Assembly: GCF_041262565.1 (NCBI RefSeq)
Contig: NZ_JBGCCJ010000001.1
Coordinates: forward strand, 2,790,001 to 2,854,000
Direction: 5' to 3'
Length of the DNA stretch: 64,000 nucleotides
Source of the DNA: Leifsonia sp. EB41
Lineage (GTDB): Bacteria > Actinomycetota > Actinomycetes > Actinomycetales > Microbacteriaceae
Shown: piece by piece, positions 32,725 to 40,941 of the stretch
How positions within the stretch are numbered: position 1 is the first letter of the stretch
Layout: each line of letters opens with the position of its first letter
Program-made: the position numbers and the translations under genes
Notes under the pieces: model-generated
Database searches by the model: none
What the model saw: the letters and a program-made list of their open reading frames with translations, nothing else
Told to the model about the DNA's origin: nothing

Positions 32725-33978
32725 TCACTGTCCCGACCAGGGCTGCTTGGGGGCAACCGGAGCATGCTGCGCCTGCGCGGCCGGGTAGACCGTCTGGAGC
32801 TTGCCGCCGACCCACTGCACGAGCTTGTACTCGCCCTGCGGCGCACCGTACTGATCCCAGCTCAGGTTCCCGACCAGCGTGGGCCAGGTTCCCTTGTGCA
32901 GGGTGTTGATGATCGTCTGGTTGTCGACCTTGCCCGTCTTCTTGGCAACCGCCTCGACGAGCATTCCGGCGCTGTACGCCTCAGCCGATGTCGGATCGAT
33001 CTGAGCTGCTGTGCCGCCGAACTTCGCGAGGTAGCTGGCGATGAACGCGGCGCTGCCCGCCTGGGTCGAGCCGGGATACCAGTCGATGCTGGAGAAGACG
33101 TCCTCCGTGTTGGAGACGCCGACTGCGGCCGGGAAGTCCGCCGGAGCGTTCGGGCCGTTCGCTTCGTAGAGGAACTTCGGGTTCACGTGCAACTGGATCA
33201 TGGCCTTGATCTGCGCGAAGGCGTCCGCCTCCTGCGAGCCGCCGACGATCACGTCGGGGTTGGTGGCCGCCACGCCTGCGATGATCGGGGTCATGTCTGC
33301 GGTCTCGGCCTCGTAGGTCTTGTCATAGACGGTCTTGATGCCTGCCGCTTCGAACTTCTTCTTCACGTTGTCGGCGATCGGTGCGGCGAATGGGTCGTCG
33401 AGCTTCACGTAGGCCGCTGTCTTCGGCCGCTGGTCAGCGGGCAGCGACAGGATGTAGTTCGCGAAGACGGTGCCTCCGGACGTGGTCGGTGCGGGCTGGA
33501 CGAAGAAGAGATTGTGCAGTTTCTGTGCGAAGACCGACGGGCCACCGCCCGCGGGTTCGATGAATGCGTAGTTGTTCCGGTTCGCGATGCGCGATGCGGG
33601 AACCGTCAGCAGGCTGGAGAAGGGACCGAAGACGAGGTTCACCCGGTCCTGTGCGATGAGGTTGGTGTAGTTGGAAACCACCTGGTTCGGGCTCGAAGCG
33701 TCGTCCACGATCTTCAACTGGACCTGTCGGCCGAGCACGCCGCCGTGCTTGTTGACGTCGTCCTTCCACAGCTCGTAGCCGCGCTGCGCGGCCTTGCCGG
33801 AGTCGGAGAAGTCACCGGTCAGGGACAGAGAGATTCCGATCGTGAGCGGTCCGCTCTGCGTTCCGGCGGTGCCTTGCGAGCAGCCGGCCAGCGCAAGGGC
33901 GACCGTCGATGCCACGGCGGCACCGAGTAGCAGACGTTTCGTGCGCGCACGGGTGGCGCGAGGTAGTGGTTGCATCAT
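32725..33978 (-). CDS. livK: Liv-type substrate-binding lipoprotein
   Basis: A 417-residue periplasmic-binding-type lipoprotein. A signal peptide (LLLGAAVASTVALALAGC) ends in the lipobox LAGC; the mature part has the type I fold signature LTIGISLSLTGDFSDSGKAAQRGYELWKDDVN and the mid-segment VNLVFGPFSSLLTVPA. The family binds branched-chain amino acids, but also aromatics, amides and urea, so the substrate is open. AGGGAGC precedes the ATG. The upstream region carries the same ACAATCGATTGCA operator as the divergent dehydrogenase operon, so import and catabolism are co-regulated. Confidence 0.92.
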   Translation of the reverse strand: MMQPLPRATRARTKRLLLGAAVASTVALALAGCSQGTAGTQSGPLTIGISLSLTGDFSDSGKAAQRGYELWKDDVNKHGGVLGRQVQLKIVDDASSPNQVVSNYTNLIAQDRVNLVFGPFSSLLTVPASRIANRNNYAFIEPAGGGPSVFAQKLHNLFFVQPAPTTSGGTVFANYILSLPADQRPKTAAYVKLDDPFAAPIADNVKKKFEAAGIKTVYDKTYEAETADMTPIIAGVAATNPDVIVGGSQEADAFAQIKAMIQLHVNPKFLYEANGPNAPADFPAAVGVSNTEDVFSSIDWYPGSTQAGSAAFIASYLAKFGGTAAQIDPTSAEAYSAGMLVEAVAKKTGKVDNQTIINTLHKGTWPTLVGNLSWDQYGAPQGEYKLVQWVGGKLQTVYPAAQAQHAPVAPKQPWSGQ

Positions 33979-34005
33979 TGCTCCCTATCTGGACGATCGT
34001 CAATA

Positions 34006-34049
34006 CAATCGATTGCAGAACATTCACACACGAAGTCCGGCCTTGTCAA
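34006..34049 (-). promoter_or_regulatory. livK promoter with LacI-type operator
   Basis: On the minus strand TTGACA (34049-34044) is followed 17 nt later by a weak -10 near TGAATG (34026-34021) and then by the palindrome CAATCGATTG (34015-34006), inside ACAATCGATTGCA. The same operator in the same context occurs at 35142-35151. The regulator is probably the LacI protein encoded between the two sites. Confidence 0.7.
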
Positions 34050-34067
34050 GGGCTGAGGAGATAGTGA

Positions 34068-35093
34068 TCAGGCTCGAGGGGGAGCCGTGGAGCCGCGAAC
34101 GACGAGTTCCACCGGCAGGGCGACCTGAACGTTCCGGATACGGCCGCCGTTGAGCTGGTCGACCAGCAATTGCGCAGCCTCCACCCCGAGCTGGAACAAG
34201 GGGACGCGCACGGTCGTCAGAGGCGGCATGAAGTCTTCCGCGAAGGGCATGTCGTTGAACCCGACGATCGAGAAGTCCTCCGGGCAGCTGAGCCCGGCCG
34301 CCCGGATGGCGTGGTAGGCGCCGAGGGCGAGGAGGTCGTTTCCGGCGACCAGGGCCGTGGGCAGGTCCGTGCCCAGCTCGATCAGCTGGGCGGTGGCCGC
34401 CCTTCCGGCCTCGATGGAGTACTGGCCGGCGTCGATGACCACGCGGTCCATGTCGCACGCCTCGCAGGCGGCGACGAAAGCGCCGGCACGGACCCGGCTG
34501 GTGGAGAACTCTGCGGGCCCTGCGAAGTGCGCGATTCGCCGGTGGCCCAGCGCGTGCAGATGCTCGACGGCGGAACGGATCCCATCGGCGTCCATCCCGA
34601 CGACCGACGGGTACGGAACGCCGCCGGCGTCGCGGTTGACCATGACGGCGTGGATCCCTCGCTGGAAGGCCTCCTCGGCCACTGAAGGGCCGGCGTGGCC
34701 CGTACCGAAGATGAGGCCGTCGACGTGGCGTTGCATCAGCGAGTCGAACAGCGCACGCTCGTTCTGCTCGTCGCTGTCGGTGTTCACGACGAACGCGGAG
34801 TACCCGTGCGTCGCCAGACACGAATCGGCCCCGCGCACGATCGGAGGGAAGATCGGGTTCGTCAGGTCCGGGATGATGATCCCCACCGTCATCGACGAGC
34901 TCGTCCGCAGGCTTCGCGCGAGCGAATTCGGCGCGTATCCGAGCTGTTTCGCGGCCCGCTTGACGCGCGCTCGCGTCTCGCTGTTGACCTTGGACTCCTC
35001 CTTCGGGTTCAGCGCACGCGAGACGGTTCCGGGGTGCACGCCTGCCAGGCGCGCAACATCCGCGATCGTTGGTCCCTCAGCCACACCGCTCAC
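34068..35093 (-). CDS. LacI-family regulator of the Liv/dehydrogenase cluster
   Basis: A 341-residue LacI-type repressor: N-terminal HTH PTIADVARLAGVHPGTVSRALN, hinge helix NSLARSLRT and an effector domain opening with MTVGIIIPDLTNPIF. The DNA-binding part contacts centrally palindromic sites; the palindrome CAATCGATTG lies on both sides of the gene. GTG start at 35093 with AAGGG upstream. It is transcribed opposite to the dehydrogenase operon from a shared promoter region and toward livK. Confidence 0.9.
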   Translation of the reverse strand: MSGVAEGPTIADVARLAGVHPGTVSRALNPKEESKVNSETRARVKRAAKQLGYAPNSLARSLRTSSSMTVGIIIPDLTNPIFPPIVRGADSCLATHGYSAFVVNTDSDEQNERALFDSLMQRHVDGLIFGTGHAGPSVAEEAFQRGIHAVMVNRDAGGVPYPSVVGMDADGIRSAVEHLHALGHRRIAHFAGPAEFSTSRVRAGAFVAACEACDMDRVVIDAGQYSIEAGRAATAQLIELGTDLPTALVAGNDLLALGAYHAIRAAGLSCPEDFSIVGFNDMPFAEDFMPPLTTVRVPLFQLGVEAAQLLVDQLNGGRIRNVQVALPVELVVRGSTAPPRA

Positions 35094-35102
35094 CCTATGC
35101 CC

Positions 35103-35151
35103 TTGACACGTCGCTTCTCGATGTCCATACTGCACTCATAACAATCGATTG
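35103..35151 (+). promoter_or_regulatory. Dehydrogenase/M24 operon promoter with LacI-type operator
   Basis: TTGACA (35103-35108), 17 nt, CATACT (35126-35131), then the palindrome CAATCGATTG (35142-35151) just past the expected transcription start, where a repressor would block elongation. The flanks match the livK operator (ACAATCGATTGCA in both). GGAAGGA precedes the ATG at 35186. Confidence 0.75.
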
Positions 35152-35185
35152 CAATAAGTTTGCAGCGAATTGCACGGAAGGAACA

Positions 35186-36130
35186 ATGATGTCCCAGCAC
35201 ACGATCGGATGGATCGGCACCGGACGGATGGGCTTCGCCCTCGCCACCCGCTTGGCCAACGCAGGACGCGATGTCACGGTGTACAACCGGACACGCGCCA
35301 AGGCGGACCCCCTCGGGGAGCTCGGCTGTAGGATCGTCGACCGGCCGGTCGACCTGGCGGACCGCGACGTCGTCTTCACGATGGTCTCGACCTCAGAGGA
35401 TCTGGCGCAGGTGCTCATCGGCGAGGGTGGTCTGTTCTCCGACCCCGACCGGGCGCCGAAGATCGTCATCGATTCCTCGACCGTCTCCCCGGAGGCCTCT
35501 GCGCGGATTCGTCGCGCCGCGGCGATGCGCGGCATCCAGTTCATCGCTGCGCCGGTGAGCGGCAACGCCAAGGTCATCGACGCGGGGATGCTCACGATCG
35601 CCGCGTCGGGTCCGCGTGAGGTGTTCGACGAGATCGAGTATCTGCTCGAAGACCTCGGCCGTGCTGTCACCCATGTCGGCGACGACGATGTCGCTCGTCT
35701 CGTGAAGATCGCCCACAACGTCTTCCTCGGAGTCGTGACTCAGTCACTGTCCGAGATCGTCGCTCTCGCCGAGCGCGGCGGAGTCAGCCGTGCCGATTTC
35801 CTGGCCTTCCTCAACGACTCGGTGATGGGATCGATCTTCACCCGCTACAAGTCTCCCGCGCTGGTGAACCTGGACTTCACGCCCACGTTCACGAACGTGC
35901 TCCTGCGGAAGGACATGCAGCTCGGCCTGGCCGCAGGCAAGGCGCTCGGTGTGCCGATGCCGATCGCCGCGGCGACCGACATGCTCGTGGCCGAGGCTGT
36001 CGGAGCCGGGCACGTGTCCGACGATTTCGCCACCCTCTTCCTCGAGCAGACGCGCCGCTCAGGGTACACGCCGGAGTCAGAGGCGGCGCCGTTCGACGAC
36101 GGCCTCGCGCCGGCGGTGGTCTCCGCATGA
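35186..36130 (+). CDS. 3-hydroxyisobutyrate dehydrogenase-family oxidoreductase
   Basis: A 314-residue beta-hydroxyacid dehydrogenase: NAD-binding GWIGTGRMGFALATRL, the substrate-binding signature region FIAAPVSGNAKVIDAGMLTI (a DAPVSGG variant with FIAAPVSGN), and the catalytic Lys in VKIAHNVF. It should oxidise a 3-hydroxy acid with NAD(P)+. Two adjacent ATGs (35186, 35189) are possible starts. The downstream M24 gene overlaps its stop by 4 nt, so the two form an operon under the LacI-type operator. Confidence 0.9.
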   Translation: MMSQHTIGWIGTGRMGFALATRLANAGRDVTVYNRTRAKADPLGELGCRIVDRPVDLADRDVVFTMVSTSEDLAQVLIGEGGLFSDPDRAPKIVIDSSTVSPEASARIRRAAAMRGIQFIAAPVSGNAKVIDAGMLTIAASGPREVFDEIEYLLEDLGRAVTHVGDDDVARLVKIAHNVFLGVVTQSLSEIVALAERGGVSRADFLAFLNDSVMGSIFTRYKSPALVNLDFTPTFTNVLLRKDMQLGLAAGKALGVPMPIAAATDMLVAEAVGAGHVSDDFATLFLEQTRRSGYTPESEAAPFDDGLAPAVVSA

Positions 36131-37368
36131 GCGGGCGACCAATCGGCGCCCCGGGGCACATGGGGGTCGACTACGAGGAGCGCGTCGACTTCGATCGGCT
36201 GAGAAACTATCGCATCGAGCGTGCCAAAGCGGCCCTGGATGCCAGCGAGTGCGGAGCGTTCCTGCTGTTCGACTTCTACAACATCAGGTACACGACCTCG
36301 ACGTGGATCGGCGGTGCTCTCGGAGACAAGATGATCCGGTACTGCCTGCTCGTCCGGGATCGTGAACCCGTGCTGTGGGACTTCGGCTCGGCGGTTCGCC
36401 ACCACAAGCTCTACTCCAAGTGGCTCCCCGAGGAGAACTGGCGTCCGGGATTCCTCGGATTCCGAGGCGCGGTTCCGCCGGATGCCGGACTGATGCGAGA
36501 CGCTGTGCGTGAGATCAAGGGGCTGCTGGAGGACGCCGGCGTCGCTTCCTACCCGATCGGCATCGACATCGTCGAGCCTCCGTTCCTGTTCGAGCTCGAG
36601 GCGCAGGGCATCCGGGTCGTCGATGCCCAGCAGCACATGCTGGACGCCCGCGTCATCAAGTCGCAGGACGAACTGATCCTCCTCAACCAGGCGGCCGCGA
36701 TGGTCGACGGCGTCTACCAGGACATCGTCGAGGCGCTGAAGCCGGGCGTCCGGGAGAACGAGATCGTCGCCCTCGCGAACAAGCGGCTCTATGAGATGGG
36801 GAGCGACCAGGTTGAAGCGGTCAACGCCATCTCGGGAGAGCGGTGCAACCCGCATCCGCACAACTTCACCGATCGCCTCATCCGTCCAGGGGACCAGGCG
36901 TTCTTCGACATCATCCACTCCTACAACGGGTACCGCACGTGCTACTACCGCACGTTCGCCGTGGGCAGCGCGACCTCGATTCAACGGGACGCGTACGCGC
37001 AGGCCCGCGAGTGGATGGACAGGGCGCTCGATGCGATCAAACCAGGCGTCGGCACCGACGCCGTAGCACGGGTCCTTCCGAAAGCCGACGAATTCGGATT
37101 CGACAACGAGCTGGCGGCCTTCGGGCTGCAGTTCGCGCACGGGCTCGGCCTCGGTCTGCATGAGCGGCCGATCATCTCCCGCCTCAATTCGCTCGATCAC
37201 CCGATCGAGCTGCGCCCGGGAATGGTCTTCGCGATGGAGACGTACTATCCCGCGTCAGACGGGATCTCCGCTGCGCGCATCGAGGAGGAGGTCGTGGTGA
37301 CGGAGACCGGGACGGAACTGCTCACGAAGTTCCCCGCCCAGGACTTGGTCGTCGCCAACGCATATTGA
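36127..37368 (+). CDS. M24-family metalloenzyme (Xaa-Pro peptidase/DddP-like), altered metal site
   Basis: A 413-residue protein of the creatinase/aminopeptidase P fold. The N-terminal creatinase domain (to about 170) is followed by the pita-bread domain with metal-site residues Asp261 (FFDIIHSY), His338 (AHGLGLGLHE), Glu371 (METYYP) and Glu387 (RIEEEV). The second aspartate of the usual GYxxDxTRT motif is replaced: the sequence is GYRTCYYRTF with Cys272. The same YRTCYYRTF form recalls M24 proteins of the DddP (DMSP lyase) type and their relatives. It could be a lyase or hydrolase acting on the imported compound rather than a true peptidase. It overlaps the dehydrogenase gene by 4 nt and ends 7 nt from the convergent GntR gene. 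Confidence 0.8.
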   Translation: MSGRPIGAPGHMGVDYEERVDFDRLRNYRIERAKAALDASECGAFLLFDFYNIRYTTSTWIGGALGDKMIRYCLLVRDREPVLWDFGSAVRHHKLYSKWLPEENWRPGFLGFRGAVPPDAGLMRDAVREIKGLLEDAGVASYPIGIDIVEPPFLFELEAQGIRVVDAQQHMLDARVIKSQDELILLNQAAAMVDGVYQDIVEALKPGVRENEIVALANKRLYEMGSDQVEAVNAISGERCNPHPHNFTDRLIRPGDQAFFDIIHSYNGYRTCYYRTFAVGSATSIQRDAYAQAREWMDRALDAIKPGVGTDAVARVLPKADEFGFDNELAAFGLQFAHGLGLGLHERPIISRLNSLDHPIELRPGMVFAMETYYPASDGISAARIEEEVVVTETGTELLTKFPAQDLVVANAY

Positions 37369-37375
37369 CCCAGCC

Positions 37376-38041
37376 TCACCGGCTCGCGAACACGTCTGGA
37401 TGCTGCAACAGCTCGAGCCGGCTCCGCCGGATGTGACGGGCGAGGACCTGTTCCGCTTCCTCGTCATCTCTGCGGCGAAGCGCATCGACGATCAGATGGT
37501 GGTCGTGATGGACGCTTCGATCGCCCTGCTCGAAGAAGCGCCGTGTGACCGCTCGACGATAGTGCTGGGTGCGATTCCAGAGGGATCGGACCGTGTCGCC
37601 GAGAACGGTGGTCCGGGCGACGTCGAGGGCGGAGAGATGAAACTCTCTGTCCAGCCGGAGGAACTCCTCGACGTCGCCCGTGGCCTCCATCTTCCCAGCG
37701 AGGGCACCCAGCTGCTGGACGGTCTCCTCCGACAGAAGCGGTACGTTGAGCCGAAGCAACAGCGGCTCGAGCCGCTCGCGCATCTGATAGAGCTCGTGGC
37801 ACTCGGCCACGCTGAGCGATGAGACCCATGCCCCGGTGTTGGCGACCAATGTCACCAGGCCCTCCGCCTCCAGCATCCTCAACGCTTCACGCACGGGCAC
37901 TCTGCTCGCACCGCTCTGCTCCGCGAGCTCCTCCTGTCTGATGCGCTCGCCTGGCGCGTAACCGCCATCGAGGATCGCGTCGCGGAGGGAGCCGGCGATC
38001 CTCGCGCCGGTCACCCCGTGCTGAGTGGACGTCGCCGACAT
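37376..38041 (-). CDS. GntR-family (FCD) transcriptional regulator
   Basis: A 221-residue GntR regulator: winged HTH at about 10-75 (IRQEELAEQSGASRVPVREALRMLEAEGLV) and an all-helical FCD effector domain with the metal/ligand residues in DREFHLSAL and HHDHHLIVDAL. GAGGGAGA precedes the ATG at 38041. It is 22 nt downstream of the VOC gene and co-directional with it. The two imperfect dyads in the VOC/E1 intergenic region fit FCD-type operators, so it probably controls both. Confidence 0.9.
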   Translation of the reverse strand: MSATSTQHGVTGARIAGSLRDAILDGGYAPGERIRQEELAEQSGASRVPVREALRMLEAEGLVTLVANTGAWVSSLSVAECHELYQMRERLEPLLLRLNVPLLSEETVQQLGALAGKMEATGDVEEFLRLDREFHLSALDVARTTVLGDTVRSLWNRTQHYRRAVTRRFFEQGDRSVHHDHHLIVDALRRRDDEEAEQVLARHIRRSRLELLQHPDVFASR

Positions 38042-38063
38042 GCGGATCTCCCTCTCGACTCTT

Positions 38064-38606
38064 CTACAGCTCTGGATGCGCCGGGTGCCACAGAATCCTG
38101 TCCGCACCATTCTCGTACGCCTTGCCGTGCGGAAAGCTCACGAGCTCGAACTGCAGCCCCCACGGGCTGCGGAAATAAACCCACCTCTGTCCTTCCGCGG
38201 ACTGGCGACTGGCCGTCGGTTCCCCCATGACCTCCACCTCGTGCCGACGAAGGAAGTCCACCGCTTCGTCCAAGTCGTCGACGTAGAAGGCGATGTGGTA
38301 CCCGCCGATGTCACTGTTGCGCGGCTGGGGCTGCTGCCCGTCCGCCGACTCGTACAGGAACACTTCGAAGTTGGCGCCATGTCCGAGGCGGTAGAAGCGG
38401 ATCTCCCTGATGACCGTTCGGGGATGGACGCCGAGATGCGTCTGCATCCAGTCGGAGTCCGACTCCTTCGCCCCCAGTGTGTAGATGGGTTCGCAGCCCA
38501 GTACGTCGACAAGGAAGGTGTGCGCTTCCTCCAGATCAGGGACGGTGAACCCCAGGTGGTCGGTGCCTCTGATCCCCGGGATTCCCCTCAAGCCGTCTCG
38601 AGTCAT
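38064..38606 (-). CDS. VOC/glyoxalase-family dioxygenase-like protein
   Basis: A 180-residue vicinal-oxygen-chelate protein with paired beta-alpha-beta-beta-beta modules. The first module starts GTDHLGFTVPDLEEAHTFLVDVLG; the second includes DIGGYHIAFYVDDLDEAVDFL and ends WVYFRSPWGLQFELVSF, with His and Glu metal ligands. The family includes extradiol dioxygenases, glyoxalases and epimerases; the reaction here is unknown. TTGGAGG lies 6 nt before the ATG at 38606. It is divergent from the E1 gene and probably regulated by GntR. Confidence 0.85.
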   Translation of the reverse strand: MTRDGLRGIPGIRGTDHLGFTVPDLEEAHTFLVDVLGCEPIYTLGAKESDSDWMQTHLGVHPRTVIREIRFYRLGHGANFEVFLYESADGQQPQPRNSDIGGYHIAFYVDDLDEAVDFLRRHEVEVMGEPTASRQSAEGQRWVYFRSPWGLQFELVSFPHGKAYENGADRILWHPAHPEL

Positions 38607-38626
38607 CTTCGCCTCCAATAGTAGTG

Positions 38627-38701
38627 ATTGTATCCAGCATAAAGCTCAAGAATGAAGAAGGCGCCAGTTGTGCGTTCAATTTGGCTTGCATTGGATACAA
38701 T
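38627..38701. promoter_or_regulatory. Divergent VOC/E1 promoters with two GntR-type operators
   Basis: Left site ATTGTATCCA (38627-38636) and right site ATTGGATACAAT (38690-38701) are inverted copies of an FCD-GntR-like ATTGnATACAAT pattern. Each covers a -10-like TACAAT: minus strand at 38632-38627 (with TTCATT 18 nt upstream) and plus strand at 38696-38701. A repressor bound at either site would occlude its -10. Confidence 0.65.
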
Positions 38702-38764
38702 CTTGATCTAGATTGACGGTTGACGCGGTCCCGACGACCGCCCACCCACGAGAAAGAGGCAACG

Positions 38765-40940
38765 ATGCCGAAGCGCAAGCGCCTGCAGACCGGGGTCGAC
38801 TGGATCGAGCTCTCAACCACCAGCGCCGACTGGAATGCCGCCGACCCGGAGCTCCTGGGCACGATGCTCAGCCAGCTCCACCTCATCCGGGCATTCGAAG
38901 AATCCGTGCTCGAACTCGCCGGCGAAGGCCTCGTTCACGGGCCGGCTCACTCCAGCATCGGCCAAGAGGGTGGGGCGGTCGGCTCGATCGTCGGACTGCG
39001 TTCGAGCGACGGCGTCAACGGTTCGCACCGAGGGCACCATCAGTTCCTGGCGAAGGCCCTCACGCATGTGAGCGGCGGGATCATTCCGCCGGGAGACCCC
39101 GTCACTCCCGCGATTCAGACGGTTCTGCAGCGAACGCTCGCTGAAATCCTCGGCCTCGCCCAGGGATACTGCCACGGGCGCGGCGGCTCGATGCATCTCC
39201 AGTGGTTCGAGGCCGGAGCCCTCGGCACGAACGCCATCGTGGGTGGTGGCGCTCCGATGGCCACGGGCAACGCCTGGGCGCAGAAGCACAGCCACACCAC
39301 GGACTTCACGATCAACTACTTCGGCGACGGCGCCTCGCAGATCGGTTCCGTGCTCGAGTCGATGAATCTCGCGGCAGCGTGGAAGCTCCCGGTCTGCTTC
39401 TTCATCGAAAACAACCTCTACGCCGTGTCCACCCGCGCTGACGAAATCACCGCCGACTCGCGCTTCTCCATCCGCGGGCAGGGATTCGGCATCCCATCGT
39501 GGCGTGTGGATGGCATGGACCCGCTGGCGGTCCACCTGGCTATGGAAGAAGCCGCCGAGCGCATGCGCTCGGGTGAGGGACCGACCATCATCGAAGCTGA
39601 GGTGTACCGCTTCTTCCACCAGAACGGCGCCTACCCCGGAAGCGCGTTCGGATACCGCACCAAGGAAGAAGAGGCGGCCTGGCGTGCCCGAGACCCACTC
39701 GACCTCGTTGCGCGAAAGATGATCGAGCGGTCCCTCATCTCGCAGAACGACGTCGACGAGCTGCGGCTTCGCGCTCAACGCGCGATGAGCGATGCCGTGG
39801 ACCAGTTGCTCGAAGCGGACCCTGAGAATCCCGGGAAGCGGCGGATTCGCCCCGAACTCTGGCCGGAGACCACCTTCGTCAACGTCGGAGTGCGCGGCGA
39901 CGGCAGCGAACTTGACAGCCTTTCCACGCAGCACGCGAGCGACACTCGGCCGCTCAAATTCATCGACGCCGTCGCTCAGGTCATGGACCGCCGGATGGGG
40001 GAAGACCCTCGCATCGTTGTGATGGGAGAAGACGTCCATCACCTCAGCGGGGGCACCAACGGCGCCACCAAGGGATTGGTCAAGAAATACGGCGAAGAGC
40101 GCATCGTCGGCACGCCGATCAGCGAGAACGCGTTCGTCGGATTGGCCGGGGGCCTCGCGCTCGACGGCCGGTTCCGCCCGGTCGTCGAGTTCATGTACCC
40201 GGACTTCATGTGGGTCGCCGCCGACCAGGTGTTCAACCAGATCGGCAAGGCCCGGCACATGTTCGGCGGCGAAAACGCGGTTCCCTTGGTGCTTCGGACC
40301 AAGGTCGCGATGGGCTCGGGGTACGGCTCGCAGCATTTGATGGACCCGGCAGGGATCTTCGCCGCCAGCCCGGGATGGCGGATCGTCGCCCCGTCGAACG
40401 CGACGGACTACGTGGGCCTCATGAACGCGGCCCTCGCCCTCAACGATCCCGTCCTCGTGATAGAACACGTCGATCTTTACGGGACCGCAGATACCGTTCC
40501 GGTCGGCGACCTCGATATACGTCCTCCCTCCAGGCGAGGCCGCGGTCCTTCGCGAAGGCACCGAGCTCACCGTCATCAGCTACCTGTCGATGATCACCCA
40601 TGCCGAAGAAGCGATCGACCAGACCGGGATCGATGCCGATCTCATCGACCTCCGCTGGTTGGACCGCGCCTCGATCGACTGGGAAACCATCGGTGCGAGC
40701 ATCAAGAAGACCAACGCCGTGCTCATCGTCGAGCAGGGCGCCCAGGGAACCTCGTATGGCGGATGGCTGGCTGACGAGATTCAGCGACGCTACTTCGATT
40801 GGCTTGACCAGCCGGTCGCGCGAGTGACCGGCGGCGAAGCCTCGCCCAGCATTTCCCGGGTCCTCGAGCGTGCAGCGATCGCTCGGACCGAGGAGATCGT
40901 CGTCGGCATCGAGGCTGTGCGCAGCGGATTCGGAGCATGA
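38765..40940 (+). pseudogene. Fused E1 alpha/beta 2-oxoacid dehydrogenase, single frameshift
   Basis: The gene encodes an E1 component with alpha and beta subunits fused. The alpha part (about 1-350) has the TPP motif GDGASQIGSVLESMNLAAAW...N and HSSIGQEG; the beta part has GEDVHHLSGGTNGATKGL, SENAFVGLAGGLAL and MVDPAGIF-like sequence. At 40517 one extra base breaks the frame (GDLD then out of frame). In the +1 frame the protein resumes as YVLPPGEAAVLREGTELTVISYLSM and ends at 40940, 1 nt before the E2 GTG. Without the insertion the product would be about 724 residues. It should decarboxylate a 2-oxo acid. The break may be a sequencing error. GAAAGAGGC precedes the ATG. Confidence 0.85.
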
Positions 40941-40941
40941 G

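Noticed and set aside
35845-37200. 451-codon antisense frame over the M24 gene
   Set aside because: It is a shadow frame; the plus-strand product has a complete fold and operon context.
38813-40576. 587-codon open frame antisense to the E1 gene
   Set aside because: It is the expected codon-complement shadow in high-GC DNA; the plus strand carries TPP and E1 motifs.
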